Source: Lachnospiraceae bacterium JLR.KK008
GTDB lineage: Bacteria; Bacillota; Clostridia; Lachnospirales; Lachnospiraceae
Direction: 5' to 3'
DNA: 64,000 nucleotides
NCBI GenBank assembly: GCA_037015955.1
Contig: CP143548.1
Span: forward strand, 761,001-825,000
Within the stretch, counting starts at the first letter, position 1. Every line of letters starts with the position of its first letter. Shown here one piece after another: positions 7,700-15,710 of the stretch. Both the position numbers and the translations under genes were made by a program. The notes under the pieces are model-generated. The model saw only the letters and a program-made list of their open reading frames with translations. It ran no database searches and was not told where the DNA came from.

Positions 7700-8608
7700 C
7701 TACTGTGCGATCTTTTTCTCAAAATGTTGATAATCTTTGCTGTGATTCCAGTTGCCGCCCCAGGAAAAGCCATGTTCGGTAAACAGTTTGTAGCAGAGAT
7801 CGTCTTCATCAATTTTATAGGCGAATGGCTGACTGCGGTCCGCATAGGCTTCCGCACCCGTGGGAGAGACCTGCTGTTTACCGCCCCTGTAAGTGATATA
7901 GGGGTTGAAGAAAGGATTGATGTCGATGGCAAGCCCCTGGCCGTGCATGGAGATTTTGTCCGTACCGGCTATGGTGCGGTAATTAAAACAGGAGGTGTTG
8001 TTGTCCTGCATGGACAGGACATCGTCGGCGCTGTATTCATCGATGAGCCGTATCTGCTCGATCTGATACTGTGCCTGATAGAGCTCGTAGAAGATTTCGA
8101 TCAGATCCTGCGCGATGGCTTTGTTACAGATAAGCTCCCCGGTGCTGACATTTCCCTTGAAGTTTACATACTGAACGCTCACATAGCGAAGGTCTTCATA
8201 AGGGAGCGGACAATCCTCTTTGTAAGACAGACCGGTAATTCTCTTTTTCACATCTTCTGACAAAGGCTCATAATAAAAGCCGGGCTGATAAGTTGTTCGT
8301 TCATAACAGATTTCGATCTCACTCATTTCTGATTCTCCATTCTCGGCGGCATGACTTAAGGAAGTGAAGGTGGCGTCCTGCTGCTTAGGGGCGTCCGGCT
8401 CCTGTGCCGGGGCCGGGTTATCTGCATTTGCCGGCGCAGACTGCGCGGTTTCCTCAGTTTCTTCTGTCTCCGGTGTCATATAGGCAAGCTCCGGTTCACG
8501 CTCGGCATAGTCGGCAAGCGTCTCCGAGTTATGGTTGATGACCGCCGTGGCGGCGCAGAACAGGAGAAATGCGGCCAGAATCCCCAGCCATTTGATATTC
8601 TTTTTCAT
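7700..8608 (-). CDS. M15-family D-Ala-D-Ala carboxypeptidase-like peptidase
   Basis: 302 residues: a membrane anchor (residues about 8-25, WLGILAAFLLFCAATAVI), a disordered Glu/Pro/Ala linker to about residue 95, and then an M15 zinc peptidase domain. The zinc and catalytic motifs are visible as HGQGLAIDINPFFNPY and, near the end, FSWGGNWNHSKDYQHFE. Enzymes of this type trim D-Ala-D-Ala or L-Ala-D-Glu bonds in peptidoglycan outside the cell. The gene is monocistronic and divergent from the ecf operon. The start is at the ATG followed by two lysines and a hydrophobic run. Confidence 0.85.
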   Translation of the reverse strand: MKKNIKWLGILAAFLLFCAATAVINHNSETLADYAEREPELAYMTPETEETEETAQSAPANADNPAPAQEPDAPKQQDATFTSLSHAAENGESEMSEIEICYERTTYQPGFYYEPLSEDVKKRITGLSYKEDCPLPYEDLRYVSVQYVNFKGNVSTGELICNKAIAQDLIEIFYELYQAQYQIEQIRLIDEYSADDVLSMQDNNTSCFNYRTIAGTDKISMHGQGLAIDINPFFNPYITYRGGKQQVSPTGAEAYADRSQPFAYKIDEDDLCYKLFTEHGFSWGGNWNHSKDYQHFEKKIAQ

Positions 8609-8720
8609 GATTATACTATCCCTTTTTCTTGTCTGTGTGTAGGAAGTTGTCGTTGTCTGCTCCCATCATAGCATAGCAGGGAATGCGGTGCAAATGAAAA
8701 ATCAGGCAGACCATTTTTAC

Positions 8721-8749
8721 TTGTAATTCACGGGAGAATCGAGTACAAT
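8721..8749 (+). promoter_or_regulatory. Sigma-A promoter of the ecfA1-ecfA2-ecfT-truA operon
   Basis: TTGTAA, 17-base spacer, TACAAT, 36 bases before ecfA1. No riboswitch is seen in this leader. Confidence 0.65.
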
Positions 8750-8785
8750 ATAGCAGATGAAAATGTCCGGGAGGAAAGAGCGAAG

Positions 8786-9631
8786 ATGGGGATCATCCAG
8801 GCGAGCAAACTGATATTTGAATATATCCGGCGTGATGAAGAGGGTAATGCAGAGGGTGTGACCCGGGCGGTGGATGAAGTTGATCTGGATGTGGAGCCGG
8901 GAGAATTCGTGGCGATCCTCGGACATAACGGTTCCGGCAAGTCGACGCTGGCCAAGCATATCAACGCGATTCTCTATCCTACGGAAGGGACAGTGCTGGT
9001 AGACGGCAAGGATACAAAGCAGGAAGCAAATATCTGGGAGATCCGGCAGAAGGCGGGCATGGTTTTTCAAAATCCTGACAATCAGATTATCGGACAGGTC
9101 GTGGAGGAGGACGTGGGATTCGGCCCGGAGAATATGGGTGTTCCGACGAAAGAGATCTGGGAGCGTGTGGAAGAAAGTCTGAAAGCGGTAGGCATGTATG
9201 AATTCCGCAAGGCTTCTCCGAATAAACTTTCCGGTGGTCAGAAACAGAGAGTCTCGATCGCGGGAGTTATCGCCATGCACCCGGAATGTATCATCCTTGA
9301 TGAACCGACGGCAATGCTGGACCCTAACGGGCGAAAGGAAGTGATCCGCGCGGTGCGTGCCCTGAATCAGGTGGAAGGAATCACGGTACTGCTGATCACT
9401 CATTATATGGAAGAAGTCATTCATGCGGACCGGGTTATCGTTATGGATAAAGGGAGAGTCGTAATGCAGGGGACGCCGAGAGAGATTTTCTCACAGGTGG
9501 AGAAGCTGAAAAGCCTGCGGCTCGATGTACCGCAGGTAACGATGCTTGCCCATGAGTTACAGCAAAAAGGAGTTCCTTTGCCGGACGGTATTTTGTCTGT
9601 TCAGGAATTGGCGGAGGCGCTCGGATATTGA
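8786..9631 (+). CDS. ecfA1: ECF transporter ATPase EcfA1
   Basis: 281 residues; one of the two ATPases of a group II energy-coupling factor transporter, which drives several vitamin S-components. Walker A is GHNGSGKST (46-54), the Q-loop VFQNPDNQ (93-100), the signature LSGGQKQR (148-155) and Walker B CIILDEPT (168-175). The Q-loop Asn-Pro-Asp form is typical of EcfA1. It is followed 47 bases later by ecfA2. ThiT, riboswitch-controlled at 0.85-1.5 kb, is the only S-component in the window that could use it. Confidence 0.95.
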   Translation: MGIIQASKLIFEYIRRDEEGNAEGVTRAVDEVDLDVEPGEFVAILGHNGSGKSTLAKHINAILYPTEGTVLVDGKDTKQEANIWEIRQKAGMVFQNPDNQIIGQVVEEDVGFGPENMGVPTKEIWERVEESLKAVGMYEFRKASPNKLSGGQKQRVSIAGVIAMHPECIILDEPTAMLDPNGRKEVIRAVRALNQVEGITVLLITHYMEEVIHADRVIVMDKGRVVMQGTPREIFSQVEKLKSLRLDVPQVTMLAHELQQKGVPLPDGILSVQELAEALGY

Positions 9632-9678
9632 TCTGTGGCAGAGATTTAAAATAAGAAGAAAGCAGGAAGGGATAGCCG

Positions 9679-10533
9679 ATGTCTATCATTCTGGATCACG
9701 TCAGTCATGTCTATGAGAGAGATACGGAAATGGCTGTGTATGCGTTAAAAGATATATGCCTGACAATTCCCGACGGACAGTTTATCGGTCTCATCGGTCA
9801 TACCGGGTCGGGGAAATCCACACTCGTGCAGCATCTGAACGGGCTGTTGGCACCCACGGACGGAAACATTTATTATAACGGCGCCGATATTCATGTGGAA
9901 GGGTATGATAAGAAGGAGCTTCGGAGCAAGGTGGGACTTGTTTTTCAGTATCCGGAGCATCAGCTCTTTGAAGTGGATGTGTTTTCGGACGTCTGTTTCG
10001 GACCGAAAAATCTCGGTCTCCCGGCGAAGGAAGTGGAGCTGCGGGCATTTGAGGCGCTGCGTCTGGTCAGATTTCCGGAGGAATACTATTATCAGTCGCC
10101 GTTTGACCTCTCCGGCGGTCAGAAGCGAAGAGCGGCCATTGCAGGTGTGCTTGCCATGAAGCCGGAAGTGCTGGTTCTTGATGAGCCGACGGCAGGGCTT
10201 GACCCGAAAGGGCGGGACGAGATACTGGGGCAGATCGCCGACCTGAAACGGGAGATGGGGATCACGGTAGTGCTCGTATCTCACAGTATGGAAGACATTG
10301 CCGAATATGTGGACAGGATTATTGTCATGGATCATGGCAGCGTACTGTTTGACGACGCACCGAAGGAAGTGTTCCGCCATGTGAAAAAGCTGGAGGCAGT
10401 GGGACTGGCGGCGCCTCAGGTCACTTATATCATGCAGGCGCTTCGCGCAAAAGGGATGCCCGTAAATGCGAATGCGACGACTCTGAAGGAGGCGGAGCAG
10501 GAAATTTTGAAGGCATTGGAGGCAGAATGTTAA
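9679..10533 (+). CDS. ecfA2: ECF transporter ATPase EcfA2
   Basis: 284 residues, partner of EcfA1 in the ATPase heterodimer at the inner face of the membrane. Walker A is GHTGSGKST (40-48), the Q-loop VFQYPEHQLFE with the EcfA2-type Tyr-Pro-Glu, the signature LSGGQKRR (144-151) and Walker B VLVLDEPT (164-171). The C-terminal extension binds EcfT in this family. AGGAAGGGA supports the start. The last seven bases overlap ecfT, a sign of translational coupling. Confidence 0.95.
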   Translation: MSIILDHVSHVYERDTEMAVYALKDICLTIPDGQFIGLIGHTGSGKSTLVQHLNGLLAPTDGNIYYNGADIHVEGYDKKELRSKVGLVFQYPEHQLFEVDVFSDVCFGPKNLGLPAKEVELRAFEALRLVRFPEEYYYQSPFDLSGGQKRRAAIAGVLAMKPEVLVLDEPTAGLDPKGRDEILGQIADLKREMGITVVLVSHSMEDIAEYVDRIIVMDHGSVLFDDAPKEVFRHVKKLEAVGLAAPQVTYIMQALRAKGMPVNANATTLKEAEQEILKALEAEC

Positions 10534-11336
10534 AAGATATTACGCTGGGACAATATTATCAGACCGAATCCGTCATACACAGACTTGATCCGCGGGTCAA
10601 GCTGACGGGAACGGTATTGTATATTATTTCCCTGTTTTTATTTCATAATTTTACCGGGTATCTTGTGGCGGCGCTGTTTCTGGCGGTGGTCATTCGGATA
10701 TCCAAAGTGCCGTTTCGCTATATGGTCAGAGGGATGAAGGCGATCGTGTTTATCCTGCTGCTGACCGTTGTCTTCAATCTGTTCCTGACGCCGGGGGAGC
10801 CGCTGCTACAGATCTGGAAGCTGACTGTCACGCAGGAGGGACTGCGGTTATCTGTCATGATGGCAATCCGGCTGACATTTCTGATCGTCGGTTCGTCTCT
10901 GATGACATTGACGACGACACCGAATAATCTGACGGATGGCATGGAAAAACTGCTGGGCCCCCTGAAAAAGATCCGGGTGCCGGTGCATGAGATCTCGATG
11001 ATGATGTCGATCGCTCTCCGTTTTATTCCTATTTTAATGGAAGAGACAGACAAAATCATGAAGGCGCAGATTGCCAGGGGCGCCGACTTTGAGAGCGGCA
11101 GTCTGATCAGAAAGGCGAAAGCGATGGTGCCGCTGCTCGTCCCGCTTTTTATCTCGGCGTTTCGCCGTGCCAATGATCTGGCGATGGCGATGGAAGCCAG
11201 ATGCTATCAGGGAGGCGAGGGAAGGACGAAGATGAAGCCGCTTCAGTACAGGAAGCGGGATTATCTGGCATATGTGATACTGATCAGTTATCTATTGATC
11301 CTGGTGTTAGTCAGGAATATGGGAATGTTGCCATAA
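10527..11336 (+). CDS. ecfT: ECF transporter transmembrane component EcfT
   Basis: 269-residue membrane scaffold of the ECF transporter. Four to five hydrophobic helices are followed by the cytoplasmic coupling helices that carry the two short Ala-Arg motifs, here QIARGADF and EARCYQGG, which dock onto the two ATPases. The second motif has Cys where many members have Gly, a common variant. It starts inside the ecfA2 end behind GGAGGCAGA and stops in a TAATG overlap with truA. Confidence 0.94.
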   Translation: MLKDITLGQYYQTESVIHRLDPRVKLTGTVLYIISLFLFHNFTGYLVAALFLAVVIRISKVPFRYMVRGMKAIVFILLLTVVFNLFLTPGEPLLQIWKLTVTQEGLRLSVMMAIRLTFLIVGSSLMTLTTTPNNLTDGMEKLLGPLKKIRVPVHEISMMMSIALRFIPILMEETDKIMKAQIARGADFESGSLIRKAKAMVPLLVPLFISAFRRANDLAMAMEARCYQGGEGRTKMKPLQYRKRDYLAYVILISYLLILVLVRNMGMLP

Positions 11337-12073
11337 TGCGTGTGAAATTGATCGTCGCTTATGACGGGACAGCCTATCATGGCTGGCAGATACAGAAAAA
11401 TGGAAATACGATAGAGGCGGAGCTGAACAGACATCTCTCAGCGCTGCTGGGGGAAGAGATTCAGGTCATCGGCGCCAGTCGGACAGATGCGGGCGTTCAC
11501 GCGCTCTGTAATGTGGCCGTGTTTGACACGGACACGAGGATGCCGGCGTCGAAGATCAGCTATGCGCTGAATCAGCGCCTGCCGGAGGATATTCGCATTC
11601 AGCGCTCGAGCCGTGTGGCGGATGATTTTCATCCGAGAAGGTGCAACAGCATTAAGACTTATGAATACAGAATCTGGCGGGGAGAATTTCCAATGCCGAC
11701 GGAGCGGCTTTACTCTCATTTTATCTACACGCCCTTAAATGTCGACTGGATGCGGGAGGCGGCCGCCTATCTGGAGGGAAAGCACGACTTCGAAAGTTTT
11801 TGCAGCATCGACTGCAAGGTCGACAATATGGTGCGCACGATCTACCGCATAGAGCTTCTGGAAGAAGGCAATATGCTTAAAATACGGGTTTCCGGCAACG
11901 GCTTTCTCTATAATATGGTGCGGATTATCGCCGGCACGCTGATTGATTTCGGGAAGGGCAAATACCAGGCGGAGAAGATGACGGAGATTCTGGAGGCCCG
12001 CGACAGACAGATGGCAGGCCCGACGATGCCTGCAAGAGGGCTGACGCTGATTCGTTATGATTTTATTGACTGA
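11336..12073 (+). CDS. truA: tRNA pseudouridine(38-40) synthase TruA
   Basis: 245 residues. It makes pseudouridine at positions 38-40 of the tRNA anticodon arm. The catalytic aspartate is in ASRTDAGVHAL (Asp51), and the family features AYDGTAYHGWQ near the start and GNGFLYNMVRIIAGTL near the end are intact. The ATG shares one base with the ecfT stop (TAATG), so it is coupled to the transporter genes, a conserved Firmicutes arrangement. The start at 11336 is chosen over an earlier in-frame ATG that lies inside ecfT. Confidence 0.95.
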   Translation: MRVKLIVAYDGTAYHGWQIQKNGNTIEAELNRHLSALLGEEIQVIGASRTDAGVHALCNVAVFDTDTRMPASKISYALNQRLPEDIRIQRSSRVADDFHPRRCNSIKTYEYRIWRGEFPMPTERLYSHFIYTPLNVDWMREAAAYLEGKHDFESFCSIDCKVDNMVRTIYRIELLEEGNMLKIRVSGNGFLYNMVRIIAGTLIDFGKGKYQAEKMTEILEARDRQMAGPTMPARGLTLIRYDFID

Positions 12074-12078
12074 ATCTC

Positions 12079-12107
12079 TTGACACGCACGGAGCATTATA
12101 ATATAAT
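12079..12107 (+). promoter_or_regulatory. Consensus sigma-A promoter of rplM-rpsI
   Basis: TTGACA, 17-base spacer, TATAAT: a perfect consensus match, six bases after the truA stop. A second TATAAT overlaps it. Confidence 0.9.
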
Positions 12108-12113
12108 TTTCCA

Positions 12114-12276
12114 GTATGCAGTATCCGAAGAAGTATGTCAATCCCGGGCATACGGTTTTGGACAGACTTAACACAATGGTTTTCAGACTGAATTTGGCGG
12201 CCCGGACATCCGCCGGAGTACGGTGAAGATCGCAGTGAACTGATAGTAAGATAAGATTTATTATGGAGGTAACATA
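12114..12276 (+). promoter_or_regulatory. Untranslated leader of rplM, possible ribosomal-protein autoregulatory leader
   Basis: About 160 bases without a reading frame between a consensus promoter and rplM. Paired segments such as GGCGGCCCGGACATCCGCCG near 12197-12217 suggest structure. In other Firmicutes an L13 leader autoregulates this operon; whether this is that element needs a covariance-model search. Confidence 0.45.
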
Positions 12277-12705
12277 ATGAGAACTTTTATGGCGAGTCCG
12301 TCTACAATCGACAGAAAGTGGTACGTGGTAGACGCTACGAATATGACATTAGGACGTTTGGCATCGGAAGTTGCCAAAATTTTAAGAGGGAAGAACAAAC
12401 CGATCTTCACTCCTCATATGGATACCGGTGACAATGTGATCATTATCAATGCCGAGAAGGTGAAAGTAACGGGCAAGAAGCTGGATCAGAAGATCTATTA
12501 CCATCATTCCGAGTATGTGGGCGGTATGAAGGAAACGACTCTGAGAGAGAAAATGGCAAAGAAACCGGAGCAGGTTGTCGAGCTTGCGGTTAAGGGGATG
12601 CTTCCGAAAGGACCTTTGGGAAGACAAATGTTTAAGAAACTTCACGTATACGCAGGGCCGGAGCATGCACATGCAGCACAAAAGCCTGAAGTGCTGACAT
12701 TTTAA
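12277..12705 (+). CDS. rplM: 50S ribosomal protein L13
   Basis: 142 residues, full length. Family landmarks are [20 protein letters not shown] near the start, [20 protein letters not shown] in the middle and the end [20 protein letters not shown]13 is an early-assembly protein of the large subunit that binds 23S rRNA. GGAGGT lies six bases before the ATG. It is paired with rpsI 31 bases downstream, as in most bacteria. Confidence 0.98.
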   Translation: MRTFMASPSTIDRKWYVVDATNMTLGRLASEVAKILRGKNKPIFTPHMDTGDNVIIINAEKVKVTGKKLDQKIYYHHSEYVGGMKETTLREKMAKKPEQVVELAVKGMLPKGPLGRQMFKKLHVYAGPEHAHAAQKPEVLTF

Positions 12706-12735
12706 TCGAAAGGGACAAAGAAGGAGGAATCAGAA

Positions 12736-13131
12736 ATGGCTAAAACAGCAAGATACTACGGAACAGGCAGAAGAAAAAAATCGATCGCCAGAGTATACTT
12801 AGTACCCGGAAAAGGCGATATTACCATTAATAAAAGAAACATTGATGATTATTTCGGATTAGAGACGTTGAAAGTGATCGTGCGTCAGCCTCTCGTTGCC
12901 ACAGAGAACGTTGAGAAGTATGATGTGCTCGTAAACGTAAAAGGCGGCGGCTTTACAGGGCAGGCAGGTGCAATCAGACACGGTATCTCCAGAGCGCTGC
13001 TTCAGGTGGACGTTGAGTACAGACCGACATTGAAGAAAGCCGGCTTCCTGACAAGAGACCCTCGTATGAAAGAGAGAAAGAAATACGGTCTCAAAGCGGC
13101 AAGACGTGCACCGCAGTTCAGCAAGAGATAG
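12736..13131 (+). CDS. rpsI: 30S ribosomal protein S9
   Basis: 131 residues, full length, with the family start [16 protein letters not shown], the middle [19 protein letters not shown] and the invariant C-terminal tail APQFSKR that reaches the P-site tRNA. It starts after AAGGAGGAATCAGAA. A strong terminator follows. The region just downstream is a decayed mobile island; the 3' end of rpsI is a known integration site for elements in other Firmicutes, and the tail is intact here. Confidence 0.98.
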   Translation: MAKTARYYGTGRRKKSIARVYLVPGKGDITINKRNIDDYFGLETLKVIVRQPLVATENVEKYDVLVNVKGGGFTGQAGAIRHGISRALLQVDVEYRPTLKKAGFLTRDPRMKERKKYGLKAARRAPQFSKR

Positions 13132-13156
13132 TTTGGAACAGAATAAGAGATTTTAT

Positions 13157-13193
13157 AAAACCCTTGAAAATGCTGGATTTTCAAGGGTTTTCT
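13157..13193 (+). terminator. Terminator of rplM-rpsI
   Basis: AAAACCCTTGAAAA, loop TGCTGGA, TTTTCAAGGGTTTT: a 14-base stem with a U tail. Confidence 0.9.
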
Positions 13194-13243
13194 TTATATC
13201 TGTATTTTCTGAAATTGTGCTAAAAAGTGCTGAATTTTGAAGC

Positions 13244-13277
13244 GTAGCACACACATAGCACACAAGTAGCACACAAA
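13244..13277 (+). repeat. Tandem TAGCACACA repeats at the left edge of the mobile island
   Basis: Three close copies of TAGCACACA/TAGCACACAA. The last, GTAGCACACAAA (13266-13277), recurs exactly at 17671-17682. Such repeats resemble integrase arm-binding sites; the role is inferred. No gene lies in 13194-13351. Confidence 0.5.
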
Positions 13278-13351
13278 CGAGGGAATAAAAATCTTGTGTC
13301 TTGCGTAAGAGTTTTGTATAATGCGGTTATCAAGGAAAAGGCGGTGTTTTC

Positions 13352-13519
13352 ATGGACAGAACAGCGTATAAGAACCGGCATATCAAAGAGCATTACGACA
13401 GAATAAACTTTGTTATTCCCAAAGGCGAAAAGGACAGGATAAAGAAAATATTATGAAATGATAGAAGATTTGTCCTATACCAAAGACGAGGGATATTTTA
13501 TCTATCTGAAAAAGGGCTA
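13352..13519 (+). pseudogene. Remnant of a small mobile-element gene (ribbon-helix-helix-like start)
   Basis: A start MDRTAYKNRHIKEHYDRINF followed by VIPKGEKDRIKKIL and a stop resembles the first 34 residues of ribbon-helix-helix antitoxin-like proteins common in clostridial elements (their next residues are missing). A second short frame, MIEDLSYTKDEGYFIYLKKG, follows in another phase up to a stop near 13519. Internal deletion or fusion of two fragments is the simplest reading. From 13520 to 13744 nothing else is seen except AT-rich sequence. Confidence 0.4.
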
Positions 13520-13744
13520 AGTAAATGACGTGACAGGCAGCAGGAACATACATTGCATGAAAACATCAGAAGTAAGGCGGATTATTGGGAAAACACGCAA
13601 GCGGTAATTTCCTAGATAATTAAGAAATAACATAAAGTGTCCTTTATGTACCCATTATGCATCCATTATTGAGCCAATAACGGACTTTTATAAATTCTTT
13701 TTTCATGAGATAATTTCAATATCAATAAGGAAAGGTGGTGAAAG

Positions 13745-13882
13745 ATGATGAAAAAGCAAGAAAATTTAGCGACTGAAATTCTTCACATAGTTTTGAAAAA
13801 GCAAAGATTTTTATATATGGCGTGTTTAGTATCCCTGATAGTAAATGTTTTGTTAAGTGTAAAAATTTTGCATGAAAAGTGA
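13745..13882 (+). CDS. Small single-span membrane protein, 45 residues
   Basis: Starts MMKKQENLATEILHIVLKKQ and then has one hydrophobic segment (FLYMACLVSLIVNVLLSV) and a short basic tail. GGTGGTG lies before two tandem ATGs, and a terminator hairpin follows 20 bases later, so the unit looks intact although its surroundings are decayed. I do not recognise it. It could be a small membrane toxin or a cargo peptide of the island. Confidence 0.5.
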   Translation: MMKKQENLATEILHIVLKKQRFLYMACLVSLIVNVLLSVKILHEK

Positions 13883-13902
13883 TGTGAAAGCCGTTAGCTA
13901 AG

Positions 13903-13941
13903 AGAAACCGTTATCCAAAATGAGGGTAGAGGTTTCTTTTT
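13903..13941 (+). terminator. Terminator of the small membrane protein gene
   Basis: AGAAACC, loop of about 21 bases, GGTTTCT followed by TTTT. Confidence 0.55.
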
Positions 13942-14001
13942 GGAATGAATAAAGGGCATCTGCTTTTGACAGACACCCTTTAATTCAGTTTTATGTAACG
14001 G

Positions 14002-14480
14002 TTATTTGTAACCATATCCCATTACTGTGGCTAGTTTATATCCCATTTTTAAATCCAGATCAAAACTTTTTATATAGAAATAAAATATCATGTAAGCCAC
14101 CATGACTATATAACTGTTGTTCGTTGAGGAGATGACCGTGTGCTTCAATACGTTCATCTAAATCTACAATTTTTGATTGTAGCGATTTATATAAACAATA
14201 GGAATATACATCATGATAAAACAGGGGTAGTTCATTGAGTACATATTCATGTAAATGTATCATTTCGTGGAGGATTGTTGGTTCATCATGTAAATAATCT
14301 GGCTCTATAGTAATAGATTGTTTTTCATGTTAAAACATCCCATAGACCCATCATCTATTTTTTGCACATGAAAATCAAAAAAGGTATAAGAAAAATACTC
14401 TAACTGCTCTGGTATCGCAATCTCATCATCTACCCATGTGTCATCGTTGTTATAGCTTGATTTAACGGCTATATATGCTT
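14002..14480 (-). pseudogene. Zinc-metallopeptidase-like gene broken by two homopolymer indels
   Basis: Three frames join into one protein: ...YFSYTFFDFHVQKIDDGSMG, then (after a lost base in the T5 run at 14321-14325) SITIEPDYLHDEPTILHEMI with the zincin motif HEMIH, then (after an extra base in the T5 run at 14067-14071) FDLDLKMGYKLATVMGYGYK and TAA at 14002. The 5' part is also missing, since it runs straight into the neighbouring gene. HExxH proteins of this type occur in clostridial mobile elements beside integrases. Decay is likely, but both breaks are in homopolymers, so sequencing errors cannot be excluded. Confidence 0.6.
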
Positions 14481-14740
14481 GCGATAGTATCAAGGTTTTT
14501 AATATCGTACAACATTCGTGTGATATTACAACGGTACTCCCCGGCTTTCTTTTCTTCCTCGGTCTGCTCCGGCTTTGCTTCCTTTGATTTTCTGTCCTCA
14601 CGTTCTGCCCGGATTTCAAGCATTGGCTTTGTTATTCTCTTTGGCATAAGGTAAAAACAATCTTCCGGCAGCAGATAGGACATCATGCAATAGAAATACT
14701 CTGCTCTGTACCCAAAAGGCAGATAATAGATAAGTTCCAA
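14462..14740 (-). CDS. Hypothetical mobile-element protein
   Basis: 92 residues or slightly more, since the frame is open upstream to about 14785 without an ATG. The N-terminal half (LLPEDCFYLMPKRITKPMLE) is hydrophobic to amphipathic, and the middle is a charged stretch (EIRAEREDRKSKEAKPEQTE). It ends in LDTIASIYSR. The start is uncertain (TTG at 14740). Proteins of this look sit between integrase and small accessory genes in clostridial elements; the function is unknown. It may be 5'-truncated. Confidence 0.4.
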   Translation of the reverse strand: MELIYYLPFGYRAEYFYCMMSYLLPEDCFYLMPKRITKPMLEIRAEREDRKSKEAKPEQTEEEKKAGEYRCNITRMLYDIKNLDTIASIYSR

Positions 14741-14785
14741 AAGATTACGGTGTATATCGTCTTTTATATGCTTATCAATCTTTGC

Positions 14786-15010
14786 TTACTGTTCGGATTC
14801 TGATTGCTTATATCCTGCCATAAACCCATAATTGAAAAGGTCATAAATCAAATCAATAATGCTTTCTCTATCAGCTTGTCTGAAAAGTTCTTTGTAATTG
14901 CTTATTTGTGCAGCGTTAAAATCAAAATCATCATGCCGAGGGTGCTTTGTTTCCCATTTTGTAAAAGCTTCCTTGGCTTCGGCAGCGGTCATGTTCTTAA
15001 TCTTCTTCAT
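14786..15010 (-). CDS. Small hypothetical mobile-element protein, 74 residues
   Basis: Starts MKKIKNMTAAEAKEAFTKWE and ends GFMAGYKQSESEQ. It is acidic with no membrane segment, and its C-terminal helix (SIIDLIYDLFNYGFMAGYK) is amphipathic. The start at 15010 has AAAGGAAG upstream. A candidate small RNA on the other strand begins about 45 bases away, divergent from it. I do not recognise a characterised family. Confidence 0.5.
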   Translation of the reverse strand: MKKIKNMTAAEAKEAFTKWETKHPRHDDFDFNAAQISNYKELFRQADRESIIDLIYDLFNYGFMAGYKQSESEQ

Positions 15011-15046
15011 TGTAAAAGCTTCCTTTCTTTTGGTTGGGAAGTATGC

Positions 15047-15138
15047 TACAATGAACATACTCACTTTAATTTGCTTTGTCGAGTGATTATTGTGGGGTAG
15101 TGGCTCTATGGTATTTGCGGTACTGTAGAGCCTTTTTA
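15047..15138 (+). ncRNA. Candidate orphan small RNA related to the toxin locus RNAs
   Basis: An extended -10 (TGC-TACAAT, 15044-15052) is followed about 80 bases later by a good terminator, GGCTCTA (15102-15108), loop, TAGAGCC (15126-15132), TTTTT. In between, at 15081-15111, lies a segment (GATTATTGTGGGGTAGTGGC) similar to the complement of the 5' end of the RNA at 15518. No reading frame of note. There is no clear -35. Confidence 0.4.
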
Positions 15139-15170
15139 ATTGCTACAATCAATCTGCATCAACTCCTTGC

Positions 15171-15464
15171 CTAGATTTTGTTTATGGCATCTATAAGGGC
15201 TTGTATCTCAAAATGGGTATATACCTGTTGTGTTACCCCCTGCCCTTTGTGATCTACAATTTTTTTGACAAGCTTATCATCAACCCCGGCTTCAGCAAGT
15301 AATGAAATGCAAGTGTGCCTTGTATCGTTTGGGCGGTGGCCCATTCCTGACTGTTCTATTAACGGTTTCCAGTAGCTGTCATAGTAATTTCTATATTCAA
15401 AATGCTTGCCCTCTGGTGTGCTTAAAAGATATTTGCAATCATTCAAATTATACCAGACGGTTTA
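15171..15464 (-). pseudogene. Tyrosine recombinase (integrase), C-terminal fragment only
   Basis: The last roughly 97 residues of a Tn916/phage-type integrase. They keep the box II arginine in RPNDTRHTCISLLAEAG, the HKGQGVTQQVYTHF motif with the catalytic tyrosine, and the end IDAINKI. The frame is open upstream to a stop near 15466 and reads VWYNLNDCKYLLSTPEGKHF, which is mid-domain integrase sequence without a start. So the arm-binding and N-terminal catalytic parts, with the first catalytic Arg, are lost. It cannot work alone. Confidence 0.75.
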
Positions 15465-15482
15465 CATTAACGGAATTTATTC

Positions 15483-15511
15483 TTGAATTTATCCGGGAGA
15501 TATGCTATATT
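15483..15511 (+). promoter_or_regulatory. Promoter of the putative antitoxin RNA
   Basis: TTGAAT, 17-base spacer, TATATT, pointing toward the toxin gene. Confidence 0.55.
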
Positions 15512-15517
15512 ATGATT

Positions 15518-15620
15518 AAACAGAGGGAAAGCCAGAGAAGCGGCTACCCCTCACAATAACATTGGCGTGTTATAAATTCACAGCCGTCAACTATTGCGAG
15601 TAGTTGGCGGCTACTTTCTT
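15518..15620 (+). ncRNA. Putative type I antitoxin RNA, convergent to the toxin gene
   Basis: About 100 bases between the promoter at 15483-15511 and the hairpin AGCCGTCAACTA / TAGTTGGCGGCT (15582-15612, loop TTGCGAG) followed by ACTTTCTTTT. It has no coding frame. Its 3' end overlaps the last bases of the toxin gene on the opposite strand, the layout of par/fst and txpA/ratA type loci. Its first bases (GGGAAAGCCAGAGAAGCGGC, 15525-15544) nearly repeat the start of the toxin mRNA. Ends are inferred from promoter and terminator only. Confidence 0.55.
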
Positions 15621-15703
15621 TTGTCCTTAAAAATCTGATAAAGCAGACTGATAAGGGCAACAATGAACGTACAGAACAAAAAGAAATCCTGATATGTAAT
15701 CAT
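15611..15703 (-). CDS. Holin-like type I toxin peptide, 30 residues
   Basis: The peptide is one membrane helix with a basic tail: MITYQDFFLFCTFIVALISL then LYQIFKDKRK. Length, the Met-[IV]-Thr-Tyr start and the Lys-rich end match the putative holin-like toxin (Hol-Tox) group, whose members depolarise or damage the membrane when overproduced. AAAGGAGGG lies just upstream of the ATG at 15703; a longer frame back to 15829 is not needed. It has its own promoter (15801-15829), a structured leader, and a convergent RNA at its 3' end. Toxicity is inferred, not shown. Confidence 0.7.
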   Translation of the reverse strand: MITYQDFFLFCTFIVALISLLYQIFKDKRK

Positions 15704-15710
15704 TGTATCG

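Noticed and set aside
8501..8610. Lipobox in the M15 peptidase
   Set aside because: The Cys in LLFCAATA lies within the hydrophobic helix without the preceding L-[AS]-[GA] pattern; an uncleaved anchor is more likely.
13944..14001. Possible CRISPR-like or tRNA sequence after the small membrane protein gene
   Set aside because: No repeats at regular spacing and no cloverleaf could be found; no tRNA, rRNA or CRISPR array was seen in the window.
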